The position numbers and the translations under genes are program-made. A DNA stretch of 9,152 bases from Bacillota bacterium (GTDB taxonomy: Bacteria; Bacillota_I; Bacilli_A; RFN20; CAG-826), in assembly GCA_023396795.1 (NCBI GenBank), contig JAEWUY010000051.1:1-9152 (forward strand), in the 5' to 3' direction. This document shows positions 1-7,161 of this stretch, in pieces (within the stretch, counting starts at the first letter, position 1; the number at the start of each line of letters is the position of its first letter). The notes beneath the pieces are model-generated. The model had not been told where the DNA came from, ran no database searches, and saw nothing but the letters and a program-made list of their open reading frames with translations.

Positions 1-37
1 AGCTAGAGCTAAGTTTTTCTAAACTATCGTTTAAATT

Positions 38-70
38 AAAAATGGCGGATGATAAGTCCGTCATTTTTTT
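38..70. terminator. Bidirectional intrinsic terminator
   Basis: A 12-bp stem (38-49 pairing with 57-68, one G-T wobble) closes a 7-base loop, TGATAAG. On the plus strand the hairpin runs into seven T residues (64-70). On the minus strand it is followed by a TTTTT run. It lies 17 bases beyond the stop codon of the minus-strand phosphotransferase gene, so it should end that operon. The stronger plus-strand T tract suggests that it also ends a plus-strand gene converging from the left, but no such gene can be identified in the first 37 bases. Pairing was checked by eye. Confidence 0.85.
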
Positions 71-86
71 ATAAATGCAATAATTA

Positions 87-2465
87 TTACTCAACAATTA
101 CGACAGTGCCAAGACTACCATCAACAGATATTAAATCACCATCACGAATAATTTCCGTGGCGTTAGCGACATTTGACACAAGGGGTAGAGCATATTCACG
201 GGCGACAACTGCCCCATGAGAAAGAGCGCTTCCAACTTCGGTTACGAGACCAGCAATCAAAGCATAGTAAGGTGACCAGCCAATGTCGGTATAACCAGCG
301 ACCATAATTTCGCCTTTTTGGAGCTTTTTAGCGTCATCAGCGCTTGTTATCACTCGCGCCCGGCCGATGACTTGTCCGCGCGATAATGGCGTGCCTGAAA
401 GCTTTTCGCCTTTATTAGCAAAATCATAAGTCGAATAAACGGGTTGTGGAGCACCGACGTTGACGTGTGCGAACTTCAAGTGCTCTTGTTCTGCTAGCAA
501 ACGTTTACGAATAAAAGCCTTCTTGACGTACTTAGGATCACGACTTGCTAGCATATCGCCGAGTTCTTGGTGGGTTAAAAAATATATTAAGTCAGGATCT
601 GGCAAGGCCCCTTGATTAAAAAGAATCGTGGCAAGATGGCGGTAACCTGACTTAAACTTGTCGACTGCTAAAATCATTTTTGATTTGGAATACTCACGGA
701 CCCGGCAACCTTTACGAGCACCGTTAACAAAAGCGCGAAGGGCGATCCGTTTTAAACCATAATAATTAGATAGAAAACGTTCGATATTATCGGATTCATT
801 ACTTTTTTGTATTTGTTTGTAACCGTTAACTGATTTAATCAAAGTGAGAAGATGCGAAGCAAAACCATCAAGATCATCCTTCCAGCCTGGTGAACGTAGT
901 TCCGATTCGCGAATACAGCGGTGACCATGTCTTTGCATAAAGGCTTCTTGCAAACTTTTGATGTTTTCTGGAGCAGTCGCTAAATATTCTTTTAAGTTGT
1001 CGAGATCGAAATCTGCCGCTTCTTCCTTATGTTTGATTATTTCCTCGGCCATGATGCGCAAGGACTTAATGATGTCGGCACTTTCAATTCCATCAATATT
1101 TTCTAAAACTGAAGCTACTTGGCCTTTAACTTCATCATGATTTTCATTATCGCTGGCTAATATGTAAAAGAGTGCACTACTCATCGCTCCTGAATAAACA
1201 GACGTCACATAGTGATCAAGCAAAGCCTGGTTTAATAAATCGAGTTGAATCGTTAGTGAATTATATAATTCTTCGACAGTTGTGCCTGTGATATTGATTT
1301 GCTCAGCGATGGTGGCTATACTCTTCATGGCTTTTTTATATCCGGCCATGAATTTGCCATAGCGAAGTCCGTTGCGGAGGCGAATAAAACCATTTGGTGA
1401 TTTATAATCATCGGGTTGTTCATAATCCAAGATTTGGCCACAAATGCCAACATCAATATTTTGCTTTTTTGCACCAGTTACCGCTTTGGTAATCCGATAA
1501 AGATAGCGCATGTTAAAAAAGAGATGGCCATAATAGTGGCTAATTAGAAGTTCCGCTGGAACATCTTCGAGCGATTTAGCAACGCCAACGTCAGTCAACA
1601 TTTTGCGTAAACCATAATCAATGGCGTAGACGACGGTGGAAATAGTTAGCGGCGTGATTGCTCCTGGAAGCATTTCGCCAACGTTATGGTTCGTAATAAT
1701 GTCGTTTTCAACATCAAATTTGGTGTTTAATTCATCAATTGTGGGATCATCAAGGGTTGTGATAGGACGAGCTTGAAGCCACACGACTTGTTCATTTTCA
1801 TCAATGGCGAATTCTAAATCAGCGGGAAATTGCATTTTTTCCTCGGCTTTTATTCCTCCGATGTATAAGTCGCGAATATTAACGGGCGTTAAAAGTTTGT
1901 TAACAATTTCAAAAACGGGATGATCACGTTTAATGAGCAAGGTTTCAGACGCCATTTTTCCTGAGACCAAATTTTCTCCAAGTCCCGCGACGACCTCAAT
2001 GCGAACGTCGTTTATGCGAGTGGTGGGGTTAACGGTAAAAACGACACCGGCAGCCTTAGCCTTGACCATTTGTTGGATAACGATATTCATTTGGCTTTGA
2101 CCTTGATTGAAAAACTCGCGATATTTAGAGGCATTAGCTTGATTTAGACTATTTAAGCAACCTTTAATGGCGGCGCGAAATTGTTCATCGCTTGTTACAT
2201 TAATATATGTGGCATATTGTCCGGCTTGCGATAAATCAGTGCCGTCTTCAAGCGTCGCTGAAGAACGGACGGCGACTTCGCCCAATTTGGATTGCTTCCA
2301 ATATTCAAAAATGGCTTCCTCATCTTCTGTAGAAGATATTCCATAGGCTACAAAGCCTGGAGCAACGTTGAGATTAATCTGATTGAGTAAGCAAAGGCCT
2401 TTAGCCTTACCTCCAACCTTGATTAAATCGTCATTTGGTATTTGCGATAGCCACGCTAATTTCAT
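87..2465 (-). CDS. Rifampicin phosphotransferase-like / PEP-synthase-like dikinase
   Basis: This 792-residue protein has the three-part layout of rifampicin phosphotransferase (RPH) relatives. Residues 1-237 are a PPDK-type ATP-grasp domain: GGKAKGL at 18-24, VAVRSSAT at 64-71, AGQY at 81-84, GVVFTVNP at 140-147, GLGEN at 161-165 and WLQARPIT at 229-236. Residues 240-690 form a helical acceptor-binding region with the family motifs PGAITPLT (267-274) and RHGHRCIRESEL (512-523). Residues 691-792 are the swivelling domain with the predicted phosphorylated His750 in LSHGAVVARE. The TIM barrel of true PEP synthase, which would bind PEP or pyruvate, is absent. In this family ATP phosphorylates the histidine, which passes phosphate to an acceptor such as rifamycin; the acceptor here is unknown. 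It is somewhat shorter than resistance RPHs (about 860 residues). AGGGGA (2471-2476) lies 5 bases before the ATG and overlaps the upstream gene's TAG stop, which suggests translational coupling. A resistance role is possible but not shown. Confidence 0.87.
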   Translation of the reverse strand: MKLAWLSQIPNDDLIKVGGKAKGLCLLNQINLNVAPGFVAYGISSTEDEEAIFEYWKQSKLGEVAVRSSATLEDGTDLSQAGQYATYINVTSDEQFRAAIKGCLNSLNQANASKYREFFNQGQSQMNIVIQQMVKAKAAGVVFTVNPTTRINDVRIEVVAGLGENLVSGKMASETLLIKRDHPVFEIVNKLLTPVNIRDLYIGGIKAEEKMQFPADLEFAIDENEQVVWLQARPITTLDDPTIDELNTKFDVENDIITNHNVGEMLPGAITPLTISTVVYAIDYGLRKMLTDVGVAKSLEDVPAELLISHYYGHLFFNMRYLYRITKAVTGAKKQNIDVGICGQILDYEQPDDYKSPNGFIRLRNGLRYGKFMAGYKKAMKSIATIAEQINITGTTVEELYNSLTIQLDLLNQALLDHYVTSVYSGAMSSALFYILASDNENHDEVKGQVASVLENIDGIESADIIKSLRIMAEEIIKHKEEAADFDLDNLKEYLATAPENIKSLQEAFMQRHGHRCIRESELRSPGWKDDLDGFASHLLTLIKSVNGYKQIQKSNESDNIERFLSNYYGLKRIALRAFVNGARKGCRVREYSKSKMILAVDKFKSGYRHLATILFNQGALPDPDLIYFLTHQELGDMLASRDPKYVKKAFIRKRLLAEQEHLKFAHVNVGAPQPVYSTYDFANKGEKLSGTPLSRGQVIGRARVITSADDAKKLQKGEIMVAGYTDIGWSPYYALIAGLVTEVGSALSHGAVVAREYALPLVSNVANATEIIRDGDLISVDGSLGTVVIVE

Positions 2466-2474
2466 AATTTTCCC

Positions 2475-3524
2475 CTATTTCCATCTTGATGTGTTAGCGT
2501 TATAGCCAAATTCAAGGATGCCCCGTCCCTTTTTATCGCCACATTGATAAGCGCCAACACCTTCATAAATATGATATTGACCATCGTTAAACGAATAATC
2601 GATCACAAACTCTCTAGTTCCCTTAATAGTAACCGGCAAATTGTTTTTATCTAAAATCGAAACTTCAATTTCACTAGGTACAAATCCCGTTAAACCCAAT
2701 TGATTAAGAGGATTAAGAGCCCGCAAAGAAGTGTGAACGCCATCAAGACTACGATATCCAGTCATCAGATTGTGCATGTGCGGATAATTAACCATATTAA
2801 GGTTAATAATTTCGCCATCCTCAAAAAGAATCATCAGCCATATGTGGCGGTTCATATAATTCCAATCCCGATAACCATAAGAGTGATCGCGCATAGCGGG
2901 AAAGACATAGGTTTGAGTTACTTGATTTATCGTGATGTCGAGTTTGATGATACCGGCTTGCTCATAATGGACCTGACGGTTGAGGCGGAGGTTTTTCCAA
3001 AAGGCTTTATTCCACTTTTCCGTTGCTAAAGCTTCGGCGACAAAATTTGGATCTAAACCCGTCGAAAAATCAAAAGGTGGCATCGTCGCGGTAAAAGTAG
3101 CAGCGGCCTGTACACTAGTTACAATTTTATCTAATGATAAGATATCGTTTTCTCCACTTGAGGTTTTTGCAAGTTCACCATGATAAGCAATGGCCATTTT
3201 TTCACCGACTTGTAAGCATTTAACGCTGGCAGGACATTTATTACTGGGGTATAACTGCGTTGGATTAACGTAGATATCGCCACTTGTTGTTTTTAAAGTA
3301 AACCAAACTTCGGTTGTTCCATCGCTTCGTTCCGCGTAGCGAAAAAAGAAACTCTCTCCGGAAGAAGCGTGACCGGAAAAGTAGTGACTGTCCGTAAGAT
3401 TCACGCCGGCCTTTGTATTTAAGACATTGTTGTCAGCCTCATTAATGTCAAAGGGTTTTTTGCGATTATTATTTTTCAAGCTTTGAAGCATGAAATTCTT
3501 TTTGAGTTTGGTTTTTAGATTCAT
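2475..3524 (-). CDS. Lipocalin-like (AttH/CrtC-type) protein with RDHS-YG-RDW motif
   Basis: This 349-residue protein has no signal peptide or membrane segment, so it is probably cytoplasmic. It is rich in predicted beta strands. Residues 57-85 look like the first lipocalin-like strands (ESFFFRYAERSDG, EVWFTLK). HYEQAG at 186-191 is followed by MRDHSYGYRDW (211-221), which matches the His/Arg/Trp signature I associate with AttH/CrtC-type double-lipocalin proteins (DUF7064-like). The C-terminal GRGILEFGYN (333-342) also fits that pattern. Related proteins include the carotenoid 1,2-hydratase CrtC, but no specific reaction can be assigned here. It is the first gene of an operon with the downstream phosphotransferase (9-base gap). 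ATG 3522-3524 is the first start after an in-frame TAA but has no Shine-Dalgarno site; Met12 (3489-3491) is a weaker alternative. The existence of the gene is secure, and the family call is moderate. Confidence 0.72.
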   Translation of the reverse strand: MNLKTKLKKNFMLQSLKNNNRKKPFDINEADNNVLNTKAGVNLTDSHYFSGHASSGESFFFRYAERSDGTTEVWFTLKTTSGDIYVNPTQLYPSNKCPASVKCLQVGEKMAIAYHGELAKTSSGENDILSLDKIVTSVQAAATFTATMPPFDFSTGLDPNFVAEALATEKWNKAFWKNLRLNRQVHYEQAGIIKLDITINQVTQTYVFPAMRDHSYGYRDWNYMNRHIWLMILFEDGEIINLNMVNYPHMHNLMTGYRSLDGVHTSLRALNPLNQLGLTGFVPSEIEVSILDKNNLPVTIKGTREFVIDYSFNDGQYHIYEGVGAYQCGDKKGRGILEFGYNANTSRWK

Positions 3525-3535
3525 TTGTTAACAAA
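3524..3535. repeat. 12-bp palindrome overlapping the start codon
   Basis: TTTGTTAACAAA is a perfect palindrome whose left end shares its first base with the minus-strand ATG (3524-3522). It takes the place where a Shine-Dalgarno site would normally lie. A copy differing at one base (TTTGTTTACAAA) occurs at 9018-9029 in the other divergent gap. An 11-base copy also lies inside coding sequence at 1896-1906, so chance is a real possibility. Confidence 0.3.
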
Positions 3536-3554
3536 GTGTTTAATTGTCACACTT
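3534..3554. promoter_or_regulatory. Inverted repeat AAGTGT-N9-ACACTT, possible operator or leader hairpin
   Basis: AAGTGT (3534-3539) and ACACTT (3549-3554) are perfect 6-bp inverted arms around 9 bases. The repeat lies between the candidate -10 box and the start codon of the minus-strand operon. As DNA it could be a dimeric repressor site over the transcription start. As RNA it could fold next to the start codon. Neither is proven. Confidence 0.35.
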
Positions 3555-3559
3555 CGCCT

Positions 3560-3587
3560 ATTTTATCAAATCATCCTAAATAAGCAA
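3560..3587 (-). promoter_or_regulatory. Candidate sigma-A promoter for the lipocalin-like/phosphotransferase operon
   Basis: Read on the minus strand, TTGCTT (3587-3582) is followed after 16 bases by TAAAAT (3565-3560). Transcription would start near 3553, leaving a leader of about 28 bases before the ATG at 3524. The match to consensus is fair, and the position just upstream of the first gene is right. No other pair in this gap fits better. Confidence 0.45.
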
Positions 3588-3663
3588 ATAAGCGTTTATA
3601 TTAGTTTTCTAGTAATGTTAGTAGTTGATAATTTCAAAATGCACGGCAAGACCATAATTAATG

Positions 3664-3669
3664 TATAAT
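3664..3669 (+). promoter_or_regulatory. -10 element of the rmuC promoter
   Basis: A perfect TATAAT lies 33 bases before the rmuC start codon, giving a leader of roughly 25 bases. No good -35 box is found at normal spacing; the nearest (TGCACG at 3640-3645) is weak, so the promoter may be modest or need an activator. The element lies in an AT-only inverted repeat (ATAATTA 3654-3660, TAATTAT 3666-3672), which could be a binding site but carries little information. Confidence 0.5.
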
Positions 3670-3690
3670 TATAAAGACCAGTTTTTATGC

Positions 3691-3695
3691 GGAGG
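3691..3695 (+). promoter_or_regulatory. Shine-Dalgarno site of rmuC
   Basis: GGAGG lies 7 bases before ATG 3703. This is near-ideal spacing and fixes the rmuC start. Confidence 0.85.
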
Positions 3696-3702
3696 ATAAG
3701 TT

Positions 3703-5190
3703 ATGGACACAACCTTATTAATCATCAGTATCGTTTTATTATCAACCCTTGTCATATTAAGCATCGTCATTCTGTTAATATTTATTTTTCGGAAAAAAAC
3801 AGCTGGTTTTACGGGTGGAGTCACGAATGAAGAAGTGCGTCGCCTTTTAGAAGAACAGCGAATAAACACTCTTAAGGATTTTAATGATAATGTTTCTAAG
3901 CAAAACGCGGTGATGGATTCATTAAAAATAGCGATTAGCAACGGCATGCATGATGCTCAAAAAAATAATCAGCAAGACTTATTCAAATTTCTTGAAGAAA
4001 CAAAAGCAAAATTGAATGATGTCCAAACGAATTTTAATAAAGAATCCGCGGATGTAAAACAACAAAATCTTGGCAATATCAAAGATTTAATTGCGCAGAC
4101 TAGCAAAGACGTAAATGATCTTAAAGCCAAAATACTATCGGAGATTAACGAAGTTAACACTAAGAATAATCAAAACGTTAATGATCAAAACACGCAGACA
4201 CAAAAGCGGATTACCGATCAAATTCAAACTCTCAAAGAAGAAGTTACTAAGTCACTTGAACAGGGATTTGAGAAAAACGATAAAGCCATTCAAGAATTCA
4301 TCGCAAAAACGGCAGCCATCGAAAGCTCCACGCGTCAGATTGAAAATCTTCGTAATGAGATTGCTAAATTTAATAACATTCTTAGTAATCAAAAAACTCG
4401 CGGTAATTTTGGCGAGGACGTTCTTGAGAATATTTTCCTGGCCGTTTTTGGGGAAAACGCCGCCGGTAAATTTTATCGCACGCAAGTCAATCTAACGAAA
4501 GAATTTGGAGTTAAACAAACCAAAGATGAAGGTGGCGAAAAAGGCGACGTGATTGTTGATTTCGTTTACGAATTAGTAACTGATCATGGTAATTTGCCTC
4601 TTTCGATTGATGCGAAGTTCCCATACGCCAATTATTTACCATTACTTGATGAAACAATTTCGCCAGAGGCACGAGAAGAAGCTCGTAAAAAGTTCAAAAC
4701 CGATGTAAAAAGCCGTATCAAAGAAGTATCTAAATATATTATTGAAGGTAAAACAGCGCCTTATGCAGTGATGTTTGTGCCGGCAGAAGCTGTGTTTTTA
4801 GATATTTTTAAAGAGTTTCCTGATGTTGTTGAAGAAGCCCGAAAGCAAAAAATTATTATTGCTTCACCCAGTCTCATTATCACAATTATTCAAATTCTGA
4901 AGTTTGTTTTAGAAGACTATCAAAGGCGCAATGAAGCCGAAGAAAGACTGGCGATGATTGTCGAACTTGAAAACCAATTCCGTCTATTTTCTGGGCGTTG
5001 GGAAGCCCATCGCTTGCGTGTTCTTGCTTTAACCGAAGACGTGAAAAAGATTGACACAACTTCCCAAAAAATTATAAAAGATTTCGATCTTGCTAAAAAC
5101 CTTCTTGACGAATCGAAGCCCAGGAAAATAACAAACACCGATCAAATCATCGACGTCAAAGTTGCTGACGAAGAAGATGAAGAACAATAA
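3703..5190 (+). CDS. rmuC: RmuC family protein (DNA recombination/maintenance)
   Basis: This 495-residue protein has the classic RmuC layout. Residues 4-30 form one strongly hydrophobic membrane anchor, followed by the basic FRKK. Residues 40-230 are a long Asn/Gln/Lys-rich coiled coil. Residues 230-470 are the RmuC domain: GNFGEDVLENIF (234-245), DVIVDFV (282-288), SIDAKFPYANY (301-311) and PYAVMFVPAEAVF (353-365). The family is predicted to have a PD-(D/E)xK nuclease-like core; Asp303-x-Lys305 fits the D-x-K half of that motif, with Asp282 or Asp286 as possible metal ligands. In E. coli, RmuC limits inversions at short inverted repeats. Its biochemical activity here is inferred from the family. 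The tail (488-495) is very acidic. The gene is monocistronic, diverges from the lipocalin-like operon and ends at a terminator. Its start is fixed by a strong Shine-Dalgarno site. Confidence 0.93.
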   Translation: MDTTLLIISIVLLSTLVILSIVILLIFIFRKKTAGFTGGVTNEEVRRLLEEQRINTLKDFNDNVSKQNAVMDSLKIAISNGMHDAQKNNQQDLFKFLEETKAKLNDVQTNFNKESADVKQQNLGNIKDLIAQTSKDVNDLKAKILSEINEVNTKNNQNVNDQNTQTQKRITDQIQTLKEEVTKSLEQGFEKNDKAIQEFIAKTAAIESSTRQIENLRNEIAKFNNILSNQKTRGNFGEDVLENIFLAVFGENAAGKFYRTQVNLTKEFGVKQTKDEGGEKGDVIVDFVYELVTDHGNLPLSIDAKFPYANYLPLLDETISPEAREEARKKFKTDVKSRIKEVSKYIIEGKTAPYAVMFVPAEAVFLDIFKEFPDVVEEARKQKIIIASPSLIITIIQILKFVLEDYQRRNEAEERLAMIVELENQFRLFSGRWEAHRLRVLALTEDVKKIDTTSQKIIKDFDLAKNLLDESKPRKITNTDQIIDVKVADEEDEEQ

Positions 5191-5191
5191 A

Positions 5192-5221
5192 AAAATAAGC
5201 GTCCAGAAGGGCGCTTATTTT
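5192..5221. terminator. Compact bidirectional terminator between converging genes
   Basis: A 13-bp stem (5192-5204 pairing with 5209-5221, one T-G wobble) closes the tetraloop AGAA. It starts two bases after the rmuC stop, and its right arm overlaps the TAA stop of the ABC gene (5220-5222). On the minus strand the hairpin runs into a long T tract (TTATTTTTTT). On the plus strand only TTTTA follows, so it should work better for the ABC operon than for rmuC. Confidence 0.9.
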
Positions 5222-7160
5222 ACAATTTAACATCCATGTTCTCAATTTGTTGCTCGTAAGTTGAGATTTGCGTTTCGAGATTAAGTTCTCGGAATTGATT
5301 CATATATAAGTGATAATAATGCCCTTTAATATTCATTAACTCGCAATGGCTACCATCTTCAATAACTTTACCATCAGACATAACTAAAATACGATCACAT
5401 TTAACAATTGTCGATAGACGATGGGCGATAATAATGCTCGTCCGACCACGCAAGATTTTATGCATGGCGTCTTGAATAATTCCTTCGCTTTCTGTATCAA
5501 TACTTGATGTTGCCTCATCGAGGATGAGCAAACGCGGATTGCGAATAAGAGCGCGAGCGAAGGATATGAGTTGTTTTTGGCCCCCTGAAAGTTGGCTGCC
5601 TCCATCGTCAAGTTCGGTTAAGTAACCATCTTTTTGATTCATGATAAATTCATCAACACCAACAATTTTGCATGCCTCAATGACTTCTTCTAACGTGGCA
5701 TTAGTTCTACCGTAGCGCACATTATCATAGAAGGTGCCACGAAAAACAAACGGGGTTTGCTGAACATAGCCGATATTGCTTCTTAGCCAGCCGACAGATC
5801 GATCTTTATAGTCAACATTATCAATTAGAATGCGTCCTTCTGTTGGCTCGTAGAAACGGCATAAAAGATTGGCGGTTGTCGATTTGCCAGAACCGGTTTC
5901 GCCGACAATAGCTAAAGAAGTTCCTTGCTTAATATGCAAATTCATATCATGAATAACTTCTGTTCCTTTGATATAAGAAAAGCTCACATGATCGAAAATT
6001 ATATCGCCATTTAGAGATTCAAAATTATCTTTTTTATTATCAAAAAGCGTTCCGTATTTTTCGATGACCTCGGGACGATCGACAATTTCAGGTTTAGTCT
6101 CGATTAACGACAAGACTTTTTCAACACTCGCTTGCGTGGCGATAAATTCACTAGAAACTTCCGAAAACTCCTGAATCGGATTATATATTTGCGAGACAAA
6201 GCCAATAAATAAGACTAAGGTTGCTACTCCCGTTGCCGTTTCCGCATCAAGCAAGTTGAGGTTTGAGGTTGCCAGTAAAATAACAAGAGCCGTTGTCATT
6301 GAGGACACAAGCATAATACTCGGCATGAAAAAGGCATGAATCTTAAAAGCCTTGCGACGTTTTTGATAAATATTTGTCGTGACTTCATCAGCCTCTTGAT
6401 ACATTTTGTCTTCAATGTTGAGGGTTTTAATAGTTTTAACACCATTAATACATTCCGCAAGCCAACGTACAAAGTTTGAGTAGGCGTTACGTGCTCGACG
6501 GTGTGCCTTTAAAAGCACGCGTTGGAATAAAGGCGTAATGATAATTAAAATAGGCGCGGTCGACAAAATCACGAGTGATAAAATTGCATCACGAGAAAAC
6601 ATCGTCACTAAAGTGAAAACGAGTTCAAACGATATCCATATGATGCGAATAACACCCCAAGAAAGAATATCGCTGATGGAGGCCGTGTCATTTTGCATAC
6701 GGGCGATGAGCCAGCCTGAGGGCGTGCGATCAAAGTATGAAAAGCTCAATTCTTGAATACGTCGAAAGGCATCACGTCTCAATGATGTATTGATAAGCAT
6801 GTCAAAGTAATTGGTGACAAAGAAAGTTACAAAAATGCTAATGGAGCGAACAAGAATTCCCACTCCAAAAATAATGGCGTAACCAACAAAGTTAACGGAG
6901 AAAGAAATTCCAAAAATCAGATTAATGTTAATAATCATATTACTAACACCGCCAGGCATACCTAAAGAAGGAATGGCTTCAATGGCTGCGGCGTTCATTA
7001 ATGGCATGAAGCTGGAATCATAAAAAGTCGTTAATAACATCGATAAAGCGAGAACGATTAAAAGAGGCCAGTTCGCCAAGGTGTAACGGAACATCTTCTT
7101 CCAAACACCGAGATTTAACTTGGTTGGCAGTTTTTCTTCTTCAAATGCAAAGTTTGCCAT
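5220..7160 (-). CDS. ABC exporter half-transporter, catalytically canonical subunit (BmrD/LmrD-like)
   Basis: This 646-residue half-transporter has six predicted membrane segments (about 32-47, 90-118, 166-187, 190-212, 276-297 and 309-328) followed by a nucleotide-binding domain. The domain carries Walker A GETGSGKST (420-428), Q-loop Gln468, signature LSGGQ (524-528), Walker B LLILDE with catalytic Glu549, and H-loop His580, all intact. The first external loop (about 48-89) is long, and about 25 polar residues follow the domain. It should pair with the subunit encoded just upstream: that gene's TAG is separated from this ATG by one base (TAGTATG). The Shine-Dalgarno site is poor, so translation probably depends on coupling. 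Pairs of this kind export drugs or lipids across the cytoplasmic membrane; the substrate cannot be read from sequence. The stop codon lies inside the shared terminator. Confidence 0.92.
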   Translation of the reverse strand: MANFAFEEEKLPTKLNLGVWKKMFRYTLANWPLLIVLALSMLLTTFYDSSFMPLMNAAAIEAIPSLGMPGGVSNMIININLIFGISFSVNFVGYAIIFGVGILVRSISIFVTFFVTNYFDMLINTSLRRDAFRRIQELSFSYFDRTPSGWLIARMQNDTASISDILSWGVIRIIWISFELVFTLVTMFSRDAILSLVILSTAPILIIITPLFQRVLLKAHRRARNAYSNFVRWLAECINGVKTIKTLNIEDKMYQEADEVTTNIYQKRRKAFKIHAFFMPSIMLVSSMTTALVILLATSNLNLLDAETATGVATLVLFIGFVSQIYNPIQEFSEVSSEFIATQASVEKVLSLIETKPEIVDRPEVIEKYGTLFDNKKDNFESLNGDIIFDHVSFSYIKGTEVIHDMNLHIKQGTSLAIVGETGSGKSTTANLLCRFYEPTEGRILIDNVDYKDRSVGWLRSNIGYVQQTPFVFRGTFYDNVRYGRTNATLEEVIEACKIVGVDEFIMNQKDGYLTELDDGGSQLSGGQKQLISFARALIRNPRLLILDEATSSIDTESEGIIQDAMHKILRGRTSIIIAHRLSTIVKCDRILVMSDGKVIEDGSHCELMNIKGHYYHLYMNQFRELNLETQISTYEQQIENMDVKL

Positions 7161-7161
7161 A

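Noticed and set aside
1..37. Possible 3' end of a plus-strand gene to the left
   Set aside because: Stops occur in two frames (TAG at 4-6, TAA at 20-22), and the T-rich side of the terminator suggests a converging gene, but the remaining sequence is too short to support a coding call.
1896..1906. TTTGTTAACAA as a third operator copy
   Set aside because: It is inside the phosphotransferase coding sequence, where it encodes ordinary residues of the protein; it serves better as evidence that the motif can arise by chance.
87..2465. Calling this a true PEP synthase or pyruvate phosphate dikinase
   Set aside because: After the phosphohistidine domain the protein ends; the PEP/pyruvate-binding TIM barrel those enzymes need is not present. 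The RPH-type order (ATP-grasp, helical region, His domain last) fits instead.
2700..3183. Two overlapping plus-strand frames inside the lipocalin-like gene
   Set aside because: Both are antisense to a long gene with recognisable motifs and have no ribosome-binding sites.
3669..3947. 92-codon minus-strand frame over the rmuC promoter and 5' end
   Set aside because: It is antisense to the well-supported rmuC start and anchor region, and its translation matches nothing recognisable.
4115..4495. 126-codon plus-strand reading frame
   Set aside because: It lies wholly inside rmuC in another frame, has no Shine-Dalgarno site, and its lysine-rich low-complexity translation is what a shifted coiled-coil coding sequence would give.
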